In this document: positions 34,156-41,726 of the stretch, piece after piece
Position numbering within the stretch: position 1 is the first letter of the stretch
How the letters are laid out: each line of letters opens with the position of its first letter
Assembly (NCBI RefSeq): GCF_900105355.1
Contig: NZ_FNSC01000001.1
Span: forward strand, 2,914,001 to 2,978,000
DNA from: Pseudomonas anguilliseptica
GTDB taxonomy: Bacteria > Pseudomonadota > Gammaproteobacteria > Pseudomonadales > Pseudomonadaceae
DNA length: 64,000 nucleotides
Direction: 5' to 3'
Notes under the pieces: model-generated
The model's input: the letters and a program-made list of their open reading frames with translations, nothing else
Told to the model about the DNA's origin: nothing
Database searches by the model: none
Position numbers and translations under genes: made by a program

Positions 34156-35712
34156 ATGATTTCTGTGCCCGAAACCCTTCCTGATGACCCCGCCGCGCTC
34201 AAGCAATTGCTCGCTGAGGTGTTGTCGTCGGCGCAGGAATTGGCCAAGGACAAGGATGGGCAGATCGAGCGCCTGCGCGAACAAAACGCGCTGTTGATCC
34301 AGCGCCTGTTCGGCCGTAAATCCGAGCAGAGCAGCGACCCGGATTCACCGCAGCTAGAGATGTTCAACGAAGCGGAAAGCCTGGCCGAAGCGGCGGCTGA
34401 AGCTCCGGCCGCTGAGGTCGAGGAAGAAGTCGTTGCGCCGACCAAGCGCCGCGGCAAGCGCAAGCCGTTACCGGCCGAACTACCGCGTGTCGAGGTCATC
34501 CACGAACTGCCCGAACACGAACTGACCTGCGAATGCGGTTGCCGCAAGCAGGCCATCGGCGAAGAAACCAGCGAGCAGCTGGAAATCATCCCGATGCAGG
34601 TTCAGGTGATCCGCCACATTCGCAAGACCTATGCCTGCAAGGCCTGCGAAAGCGCGCCGGTCACCGCTGACAAACCGGCCCAACTGATCGAGAAAAGCCT
34701 GGCCAGCCCGAGCGTGCTGGCGATGCTGCTGACCAGCAAATACGCCGACGGCATCCCACTGTATCGCTTCGAAAAGATGCTCAGTCGCCATGGCATCGAC
34801 ATCCCCCGGCAGACCCTGGCGCGCTGGGTGATCCAGTGCGGCGAACTGCTACAACCGTTGCTCAACCTGATGCGCGACAGGCTGCTGGACAGTCCGGTGA
34901 TCCACTGCGATGAAACCCGCGTGCAGGTGCTCAAGGAGCCTGGGCGCGATCCGAGCAGCCACTCCTGGATGTGGGTGCAGACCGGTGGCCCGCCTGGCAA
35001 ACCGGTGATCCTCTTCGACTACACAACCAGCCGCGCGCAGGAGGTGCCGCTGCGCCTGCTCGACGGTTATCGCGGCTACCTGATGACCGACGATTACGCC
35101 GGCTACAACGCCGTGGCCGCACAACAAGGTGTTGAGCGCCTGGCCTGCTGGGCGCATGCGCGGCGCAAGTTCGTCGAAGCGCAAAAGGTGCAACCGAAGG
35201 GCAAAACCGGGCGTGCCGACATCGCGTTGGGGATGATCAACAAGCTCTACGGCATCGAGCGCGAACTTAAGGATGCCAGCGATGAACAGCGCTACCGGGG
35301 CCGCCAGCAGCACAGCCTACCGCTCCTCGATCAGCTCAAGACCTGGCTGGAGAAAACCCAGCCGCAGGTCACGGCGCAGAATGCCCTGGGCAAAGCAGTG
35401 AACTACCTGGCGAGCAACTGGAGCCGACTCGAACGCTACATCGAGGCTGGCCACCTGCCGATCGATAACAACGCTGCCGAGCGCGCGATCCGGCCCTTCG
35501 TCATAGGTCGCAAGAACTGGCTGTTCAGCGACACGCCGAAAGGCGCGACCGCCAGCGCCCAACTCTACAGCCTGGTGGAAACCGCCAAGACCAATGGCCA
35601 GGAGCCCTACGCCTGGCTGCGCCATGTCCTCGAACGCCTGCCGCTGGCCAACAGCGTTGAAGCCTACGAAGCGCTGCTGCCTTGGAACTGCCAACCAACG
35701 ACGCCACTGTAA
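34156..35712 (+). CDS. tnpC: IS66 family transposase TnpC
   Basis: A 518-residue transposase. It has an N-terminal coiled coil (residues about 10-55), a zinc-finger-like segment (CECGCRKQ, then CKAC), and the DDE domain with [25 protein letters not shown] and a Glu in [18 protein letters not shown]. The reading frame is intact and full length for the family. Confidence 0.93.
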   Translation: MISVPETLPDDPAALKQLLAEVLSSAQELAKDKDGQIERLREQNALLIQRLFGRKSEQSSDPDSPQLEMFNEAESLAEAAAEAPAAEVEEEVVAPTKRRGKRKPLPAELPRVEVIHELPEHELTCECGCRKQAIGEETSEQLEIIPMQVQVIRHIRKTYACKACESAPVTADKPAQLIEKSLASPSVLAMLLTSKYADGIPLYRFEKMLSRHGIDIPRQTLARWVIQCGELLQPLLNLMRDRLLDSPVIHCDETRVQVLKEPGRDPSSHSWMWVQTGGPPGKPVILFDYTTSRAQEVPLRLLDGYRGYLMTDDYAGYNAVAAQQGVERLACWAHARRKFVEAQKVQPKGKTGRADIALGMINKLYGIERELKDASDEQRYRGRQQHSLPLLDQLKTWLEKTQPQVTAQNALGKAVNYLASNWSRLERYIEAGHLPIDNNAAERAIRPFVIGRKNWLFSDTPKGATASAQLYSLVETAKTNGQEPYAWLRHVLERLPLANSVEAYEALLPWNCQPTTPL

Positions 35713-35758
35713 AACGCAAAACCTCTCCAGAGGGAGGTGGGGTCTATGGAGCGCTTAC

Positions 35759-36120
35759 GCATGAGTCAAGTGCGCATCGCCAAACAGCTGGGCGTCCATT
35801 CCGCGACAGTCAGTCGGGAAGTTCGCCGCAATGGGACTCAAAAGGCCTACAAAGCGGTCCTGGCAGACCAGCAAAGCGGCGTTCGCCAGCGCAGTGCACA
35901 CAAATTCTGCAAGCCGAAAGTGTGGCTGCATGCGCATATTCCGCTCTGGCTGGAGCAGGGTTTTAGTCCCGAGCAGATCGCACAGCGCTTGAAGCTGGAA
36001 TAGCCTGATCAAGCTGTCAGTCATGAGTGGATTTACCGCTTTGTCGATGTGGATAAAGGGGCGGCGGGTTGCTTTACCTACACCTTCGGCATCGTCGAAA
36101 GCGGTACCGCAAACGCTACG
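35759..36120 (+). pseudogene. IS30-family transposase remnant
   Basis: Immediately after the IS66 end the frame reads MSQVRIAKQLGVHSATVSRE and VRRNGTQKAYKA, the helix-turn-helix of IS30 transposases. It continues to GFSPEQIAQRLKLE and a stop at 36001-36003. The homology continues after the stop in other frames (VSHEWIYRFVDVDKGAAG, then LRHRRKRYRKRYV), so there are at least a nonsense change and one frameshift. The catalytic domain and both element ends are missing. The gene was dead before or after the IS66 insertion cut its 5' end. Confidence 0.75.
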
Positions 36121-36195
36121 TGTCGTGGTCAAGTTTTAGTGGACACCTGAATAGGGGAATTTCAGGCGGTTGCTTTTTCGTACTCGGCCGGTGAC
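36121..36195 (-). mobile_element. IS3-family right-end remnant
   Basis: On the minus strand the bases around 36162-36194 encode SPAEYEKATA followed by a stop, a C-terminus typical of IS3-family OrfB transposases. The adjoining AAGTTTTAGTGGACACC looks like a terminal inverted repeat. Only about 75 bases survive. Confidence 0.45.
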
Positions 36196-36500
36196 TAGTT
36201 ACCGAGCTTGGAACAGCCTGCTGCGAATGAAGATACTGCTCGCTCTTCAAGGTGATCACGACGAAGGGCTAACCACTTGGCAACTCCATAAACACCTTGC
36301 CAACTCGGGTGAGCCGATCTCCCTGGTTAGCGTCCGCCAAGGGGGGCACGTCTGTATAGGCGAGATATTCTCGTGCGCGTCGGGCGGGGCCAGTATCGCC
36401 TCAAACAGAACCGTTTACCCGAGCTTGGGCAAGGCCTAGCTCGGGCCGAGGTTTGCTTAGCCGATGGGGGCGGCAGTGGTCGGTGCGTGCTGCGCTATAT
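36196..36500 (+). pseudogene. Decayed winged-helix regulator
   Basis: WNSLLRMKILLALQGDHDEG and LTTWQLHKHLANSGEPISLVSV read as the helix-turn-helix of a small winged-helix protein. The continuation GDILVRVGRGQYRLKQNRLP (expected wing) is in a different frame after about 36350. A frameshift and loss of the start explain this. It lies directly upstream of the promoter of the first NRPS gene. The family is not identified further. Confidence 0.35.
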
Positions 36501-36504
36501 CATT

Positions 36505-36534
36505 TTGACAATAATTATCATTTGTATTTAATAT
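36505..36534 (+). promoter_or_regulatory. Fur-regulated promoter of the glycine NRPS operon
   Basis: A perfect -35 TTGACA (36505-36510) is separated by 18 bases from TAATAT (36529-36534). The overlapping GACAATAATTATCATTTGT (36507-36525) matches the 19-base Fur consensus at 13 positions. A Fe-Fur dimer bound there would cover the -35 and spacer and block RNA polymerase in iron-replete cells. Confidence 0.75.
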
Positions 36535-36587
36535 TCGCACGCATTTGACGCCCTGCCTGCGGCGTCTAGTCTCGGATATTACTCTGC

Positions 36588-39500
36588 ATGAATGAGCTCG
36601 ATAGCGCCTTGCTGGCGCTGCTGCTTGAGGATGAAGCGTCTCAGGTAGACCGCATATCCTTACTGCTATCCGCCGGTCCGTCCCCCCTGTCCTTTGCCCA
36701 ACAGCGTTTGTGGTTTCTGCAGCGGCTGGCCCCAGAATCGACAGCCTACAATCTTACTCGGGCTTTTCACCTGAGCGGCAGGCTCGATGTGTTGGCGTTG
36801 GAGAAAGCCTTCCAAGCCTTGATCGCTCGGCACGCGGTATTGCGCACTCGCTTCGAAGACATTCAGGGCGAACCGCAACAGATTGCCCTTGCTGAGGTGT
36901 CGTTCAGCCTGGCCTGCGAGCAACACACCGGCATGTCTGATGAGGCACAGTTGGCCGTCCTCAGTCGCCGTCTGCAGGATGAGGCCGCACAGACCTTCGA
37001 CTTGAATCTGGCTCCACTGCTGCGGGTAACCCTGCTGCACTTCGACGAGCAGAACCACGGCCTGCTGCTGGCCATGCACCACATAGTCTCGGATGCCTGG
37101 TCCAATCCCATTCTGGTACGGGACTTGGCCGCCGCCTACGCACAGGCCCTGGCGGGACAAACGCCTGAGCTGCCGGTGCTACCCGTGCAATACCCCGACT
37201 ATGCGGTGTGGCAGCGCCAGCAGTTGCAAGGCGAGGCTTTGGCGACTGAGCTGCGTCACTGGCGCCAGTATCTGGGCGAGCGCGTGCCGGTACTGGAATT
37301 GCCCACCGACCTGCCGCGCCCGGCACAGCCGAGCCAGCGCGGGCAGCGGCTGCGGTTCGCCCTGCCGAGCGAGCTCAGCGAGCGTGCCCAGCGGTTCTGC
37401 CGAGCCGAGAGCTGCACGCCCTTCGTGTTGCTGCTGGCTACCTGGCAAGTACTGCTGGCGCGCTACAGCGGCCAGCAGGCCTTCGCCATCGGCGTGCCCC
37501 ATGCGGCCCGCAGCCGGTGCGAACTGGAGGAGCTGATAGGTTTCTTCGTCAATACCCTGGTCTACCGGGTTGATCTGGGCACCCAGCTGAGCGGCCGCGA
37601 GCTATGCCGGCGGTTACGCCAAGAGTCCTTGGCGGCACTGGATCACGCCGAGCTGCCGTTCGAACTGTTGCTGGAGCAATTGCAAATTGAGCGCGATCCG
37701 AGCCGCACTCCGTTGTTTCAGGCGATGTTTAACCTGAGTAGCGGTGCAGCGGTGTGCCTGAGTCTGGCGGATATCCAGATCGAGCAGCTGCGGATCGATG
37801 CCGACAGTGCCAAGTTCGATCTGAGTCTGGATGTCGCAGTGCGGCCGGATGGCGTGCACTGCGAACTGGAGTACAACCTGGATCTGTTCCTGCCGGCCAC
37901 CGCCGAGCGCATAGCGGCGCATTACCAGCAATTGCTGAACGCTTTACTGGACAGCCCTGACTCAAGTGTTTGGCAGCTGCCCCTGTTGGCGAGCGGTGAA
38001 CGCGAGCTGGTGTTGCGTCAGTGGAACCGCAGCGAGCGGTTGTTGAACCCGGGTGAGGACATGCTGGCCCTCTTCGAGCGCCGTGTCCTTGTCGCTCCAG
38101 GGCGCTGCGCGCTGGTCTGCGGTACAGAGCAGTTGAGCTACGCCGAGCTGAATGCCAGAGCTAATCGCCTGGCGCACTGGTTGCGTGAGAAAGGTGTGGG
38201 CGGCGAGCAGTTGATCGGTGTCTGCCTGGAGCGCGAGGCCGCATTGCTGGTGGCATTACTGGCGATCCACAAGGCCGGTGCCGCCTACCTGCCGATCGAC
38301 CCGGCGCAGCCGCCCGCGCGTAACGTCGATATACTCGCCCAGGCTGCACCGCGCCTGCTACTGACCCGTGAAGCCTTGGCTGGCCTGTTCGATAACGGCT
38401 CGCCGGTGGTCACCTTGGAGTCGCTGGAACCGACCCTAGCGACACGCAGCGAAGCGAATCCCGGGTTGCTCGCGCAGCCACGGCAGCTGGCTTACAGCCT
38501 CTATACGTCCGGCTCTACCGGCCGACCCAAGGGCGTGCAGATCGAACGCGAAGCATTGGCCAATTTTCTCCAGGGTATCCAAGCGCATGCGCGTCTGACG
38601 GCTAATGACCGGTTGCTGGCGGTGACCACTCTGGGCTTCGATATCGCAGCACTGGAGCTGTTCCTGCCATTGCTGCATGGCGCCTGTGTGGTGCTCGCCC
38701 AGCGTGAGCATACGCTGCAGCCAGCCGCCTTGATCGAACTGCTGGAGACCCAGGCGATCAGCGTGATGCAGGCGACGCCGGCCACCTGGCAGATGCTCCT
38801 GGATCACGACAGCCCAGCTTGGCAAGGACTGCGGGTGCTCTGTGGCGGCGAAGCACTGGCCGGCGAGTTGGCCGAACGCCTGCTGGCGCGCGGTGTGCGC
38901 CTGAGCAATGTCTACGGGCCGACCGAAACTACCGTATGGTCGGCGGCGCAGAAGGTCGAGCGAGTGGATGCAGCAGTCGTCCCTATAGGTCGGCCGCTGG
39001 CCAATAACCGTCTGTACATCCTCGATGAATACTTACAACCGCAGCCACCCGGCGTAGTGGGGGAGCTGTATATCGGTGGTGCCGGCCTGGCTCGTGGCTA
39101 TGCCGGACGTGCTGATTTGACCGCCGCGGCCTTTGTGCCCAATCCCTTCGCCGTGACCGGCGCGCCGGGGGCAGGCCCAGGCAGCCGGCTCTACCGTACT
39201 GGCGATCTGGCCCGCTACCGCGCCGACGGCAGTGTCGAGTTTCTCGGCCGGCGGGATTTTCAGGTGAAATTGCGCGGCTTTCGCATCGAGTTGGGCGAAA
39301 TCGAAGCGGCGTTGAACGCCCATGGCGAGGTACAACAGGCTGTGGTGGCGGTACGCAAAGCACCTGGCGGGCAGGATGCATTGGTCGCCTACCTGCGCGC
39401 CGCTCCTGAGTTGCTCAGCGAAAGTCTCGGCCCCTATCTGCGCGAGCGGCTGCCGGCCTACATGCTGCCGGCGGCCTTCGTCAGGCTGGAGAGTCTTCCT

Positions 39501-39860
39501 CTGAATGCAAACGGCAAGGTCGACCGCCAGGCATTGCCTGCTCCTGTCTGGGGCGCGGCCGAAGCGACGATGCCGCCGGCCAGCGATAGCGAAAAACGCC
39601 TGGCCGCGATCTGGACTGAAGTGCTGGGAGTAAGCGCCATCTCGCGCCAGGACGAGCTCTTCGCCCTAGGCGCGCAGTCCCTGCAACTGGTGCGTATCCA
39701 AGCGCGGATCGCCCGCGAGTTCGCCTGCGAGGTGGCCTTGGCCGAGCTGTTCGCCCATCCGCGTCTAAGCGACATGGCCCTGTTGATCGAACAAGCCTGC
39801 CTGACACCTGAAGAGGATCAATGGGCGCAGATCGACAGCCTGTTGCAAGCCTATGAATAA
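36588..39860 (+). CDS. Single-module NRPS (C-A-PCP), predicted glycine
   Basis: A 1090-residue synthetase. Residues 30-470 are a condensation domain with LSFAQQRLWFLQRL and HHIVSDA (164-170; the usual final Gly is Ala). Residues about 490-1000 are an adenylation domain with YTSGSTGRPKG, YGPTETT and YRTGDLARYR. The C-terminal carrier has an LGAQSLQ site in place of LGGHSL; the Ser is kept. Aligned by eye to GrsA, the pocket residues read D-I-L-Q-L-G-V-V-W plus Lys, close to the glycine code DILQLGLIWK. There is no epimerase or thioesterase. It is the first gene after a Fur-box promoter, 18 bases upstream of the exporter gene. Its place in the assembly line is unknown because the other modules are on the convergent strand. 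Confidence 0.9.
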   Translation: MNELDSALLALLLEDEASQVDRISLLLSAGPSPLSFAQQRLWFLQRLAPESTAYNLTRAFHLSGRLDVLALEKAFQALIARHAVLRTRFEDIQGEPQQIALAEVSFSLACEQHTGMSDEAQLAVLSRRLQDEAAQTFDLNLAPLLRVTLLHFDEQNHGLLLAMHHIVSDAWSNPILVRDLAAAYAQALAGQTPELPVLPVQYPDYAVWQRQQLQGEALATELRHWRQYLGERVPVLELPTDLPRPAQPSQRGQRLRFALPSELSERAQRFCRAESCTPFVLLLATWQVLLARYSGQQAFAIGVPHAARSRCELEELIGFFVNTLVYRVDLGTQLSGRELCRRLRQESLAALDHAELPFELLLEQLQIERDPSRTPLFQAMFNLSSGAAVCLSLADIQIEQLRIDADSAKFDLSLDVAVRPDGVHCELEYNLDLFLPATAERIAAHYQQLLNALLDSPDSSVWQLPLLASGERELVLRQWNRSERLLNPGEDMLALFERRVLVAPGRCALVCGTEQLSYAELNARANRLAHWLREKGVGGEQLIGVCLEREAALLVALLAIHKAGAAYLPIDPAQPPARNVDILAQAAPRLLLTREALAGLFDNGSPVVTLESLEPTLATRSEANPGLLAQPRQLAYSLYTSGSTGRPKGVQIEREALANFLQGIQAHARLTANDRLLAVTTLGFDIAALELFLPLLHGACVVLAQREHTLQPAALIELLETQAISVMQATPATWQMLLDHDSPAWQGLRVLCGGEALAGELAERLLARGVRLSNVYGPTETTVWSAAQKVERVDAAVVPIGRPLANNRLYILDEYLQPQPPGVVGELYIGGAGLARGYAGRADLTAAAFVPNPFAVTGAPGAGPGSRLYRTGDLARYRADGSVEFLGRRDFQVKLRGFRIELGEIEAALNAHGEVQQAVVAVRKAPGGQDALVAYLRAAPELLSESLGPYLRERLPAYMLPAAFVRLESLPLNANGKVDRQALPAPVWGAAEATMPPASDSEKRLAAIWTEVLGVSAISRQDELFALGAQSLQLVRIQARIAREFACEVALAELFAHPRLSDMALLIEQACLTPEEDQWAQIDSLLQAYE

Positions 39861-39878
39861 GCGTATCGAGGGATATCC

Positions 39879-41540
39879 ATGATGGTCTTTATGTCTTTGC
39901 TGCAACGCCACCGTGGTCTGCTCACGCTGGCTCTGCTGGGCAGCCTGGCGAGCGCGGCGGCTGGCATCGCGCTGCTCAACGAAATCAATCAGCTGATCGC
40001 CGGTGCGCAGACCCTGAGCATTGCTCGAGGGAGCTATTACCTCGGCCTGCTGCTGGTGCTATTTGCCTGTGGTTTCGCCTCCCAAGCCTTGCTGACCGCC
40101 CTGGGCCACCGGGTGGTCTATGAGCTGCGCCTGCAACTGGTCAAGCGCTTGCTGGATACGTCTATCGAGCAATTGGAGAAGATCGGCGCTGCGGGCCTGT
40201 ATGCCACCCTGAGCAAGGACGTCGAGTCCATAGGCCAGGCCTTCAACCGGCTGCCCTTCGTGCTCTACAACGGCATCTTGATGTTGGGCGGCTTTGCCTA
40301 TCTGGCCTGGCTTTCCTGGCAACTGCTGCTGCTTTGTGGGTTGTTGTTGGGGCTGGGGGTCTGGTTGGCCCATGGCTGGTTCGCGCGGATGCGCGAGTTG
40401 ATGAAAGTGGTGCGCGACACAGATGATCAGCTTTACGCCGCCTATACCGCGGCCATCGAGGGGCGCTACGAACTGGCGTTGAACACCCAGCGCAAGCAGC
40501 GTTTCTACGCGCTTGATCTGCTTCCAGCGGCCGACCGTGCACGGGCTAACGAGGTACTTGCCGACCGCTACTGGACGCTCAGCCTGAACTGGACGGTGAC
40601 GCTGATCCTTGGCTTGGCCGGTGGGTTATTCGCCGCTGGAGCGTGGCTGGGCATAGGCGCAGCCACTGTGGCGGCTTTCGTCCTAGTGCTGATGTTCCTG
40701 CGCATGCCGCTCAACGATATGATCGGCAGCCTGCCCACCTTGGTTTCCGGGAATGTGGCCCTGGCCAAGATCGAGTCGCTGACCCTGGCACCTTGTCGTC
40801 CCGAGTTCGCTGTCCAACAGCCCAGGGTTCCCAATAGCGGTGAGCTGCTGCTAGAACTCGAAGGGCTGACTTACGCCTATCCGTCAGTCAGCGATGATTA
40901 TGGCTTTCACTTGGGACCCATCGACCTGCATGTCTATGCCGGCGAGACGCTGTTTATCGTCGGCGGCAACGGCAGCGGCAAGTCGACCCTGGCCAAGTTG
41001 CTGACCGGGCTTTATCGCCCAAGCGGCGGGCTATTGAGCTTGCACGGCGAAGAGATCACCGATGAGCGGCGGGATTGGTATCGCAGCCATTTTTCCACAG
41101 TGTTTTCCAGCTTCCATCTGTTCGAGCGACTGGTCGGCCCGACAGGCAATTTCGATCTGTCTCTGGCCCAGGCCTGGCTGGCTCGCCTGCGCATGGAGCG
41201 CAAAGTGTCCATCGATCCGGCCGGTCTGCTTTCCACCACCCAGTTGTCCCAGGGGCAGCGCAAGCGCCTGGCCCTGCTGGTGGCGCTGGTGGAGGAGCGG
41301 CCTATTTTGCTGCTAGACGAATGGGCGGCGGATCAGGACCCGCTGTTCCGTGCCTTCTTCTATCTGGAACTGCTGCCCGAGCTGAAAGCGCGGGGCAAGA
41401 CGGTAATCGCTATCAGCCACGACGACCGCTACTTCGCTGTGGCTGATCGGGTGCTCAAGTGTGACGGCGGTCAGTTAAGCGTGCTGGATAAAAGCGGCTT
41501 CAGGCCGGTGCAAGAGCAGTTGGCGGTTGCCGTTAGTTGA
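39879..41540 (+). CDS. PvdE/SyrD-like cyclic-peptide/siderophore ABC exporter
   Basis: A 553-residue half-transporter. Six transmembrane segments occupy residues 1 to about 300, then the ATPase domain with Walker A GGNGSGKSTL (near residue 367-376), signature LSQGQRKRL and Walker B ILLLDEWAADQDP. The DEWAADQDP form is typical of the PvdE/SyrD group, which moves lipopeptides or siderophore precursors from the cytosol to the periplasm. GAGGGA lies before the start. It is co-transcribed with the glycine NRPS, so it most likely exports the cluster product or its precursor. Confidence 0.9.
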   Translation: MMVFMSLLQRHRGLLTLALLGSLASAAAGIALLNEINQLIAGAQTLSIARGSYYLGLLLVLFACGFASQALLTALGHRVVYELRLQLVKRLLDTSIEQLEKIGAAGLYATLSKDVESIGQAFNRLPFVLYNGILMLGGFAYLAWLSWQLLLLCGLLLGLGVWLAHGWFARMRELMKVVRDTDDQLYAAYTAAIEGRYELALNTQRKQRFYALDLLPAADRARANEVLADRYWTLSLNWTVTLILGLAGGLFAAGAWLGIGAATVAAFVLVLMFLRMPLNDMIGSLPTLVSGNVALAKIESLTLAPCRPEFAVQQPRVPNSGELLLELEGLTYAYPSVSDDYGFHLGPIDLHVYAGETLFIVGGNGSGKSTLAKLLTGLYRPSGGLLSLHGEEITDERRDWYRSHFSTVFSSFHLFERLVGPTGNFDLSLAQAWLARLRMERKVSIDPAGLLSTTQLSQGQRKRLALLVALVEERPILLLDEWAADQDPLFRAFFYLELLPELKARGKTVIAISHDDRYFAVADRVLKCDGGQLSVLDKSGFRPVQEQLAVAVS

Positions 41541-41659
41541 ATTTTGGCTGCTGGTGTTCGGGCATCCGGTACAGCTAACAAGCGGTTATCGATCTGAGCC
41601 TTATACGGCTTTACCAGGTAAACGTCTGGCAAAGGCTTGTGAGATGGCACTTTGCATAG

Positions 41660-41683
41660 TTGCAATTGCAATTGCAATTGCAA
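41660..41683. repeat. Tandem hexanucleotide repeat (TTGCAA)x4
   Basis: Four perfect TTGCAA units run from 41660 to 41683, directly upstream of and overlapping the Fur box of the receptor gene. Short perfect tandem repeats in promoter regions can change copy number by slippage and so change promoter spacing. Confidence 0.85.
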
Positions 41684-41698
41684 ATCGTTATCGTTATC
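41680..41698 (-). promoter_or_regulatory. Fur box upstream of the TonB receptor
   Basis: On the minus strand GATAACGATAACGATTTGC matches the Fur consensus at 14 of 19 positions. It is built from three GATAAT-like hexamers and lies 28 bases before the receptor start. Confidence 0.72.
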
Positions 41699-41726
41699 GA
41701 CTCTATTTGATAAGTTGGGGGGATAT

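Larger units (their letters stand above)
33695..35758 (+). mobile_element. IS66-family insertion sequence, short form without tnpA (2064 bp)
   Basis: The left end is GTAAGCGCTCCATAAACC (33695-33712). The right end, read inward on the other strand from 35758, is GTAAGCGCTCCATAGACC, so the terminal repeats match at 17 of 18. Between them lie only tnpB and tnpC; the first gene of a standard IS66 (tnpA) is absent. The eight bases outside each end (GCTGAAAT on the left, GCATGAGT on the right) differ, so there is no target duplication and one flank has been rearranged since insertion. The right end abuts an IS30 transposase remnant. Confidence 0.88.

Noticed and set aside
41652..41726. An earlier start for the TonB receptor at 41652 giving a Cys-Asn repeat N-terminus
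   Set aside because: It would translate the hexamer repeat and Fur box and put the signal peptide 25 residues in; the ATG at 41727 has a strong ribosome binding site.
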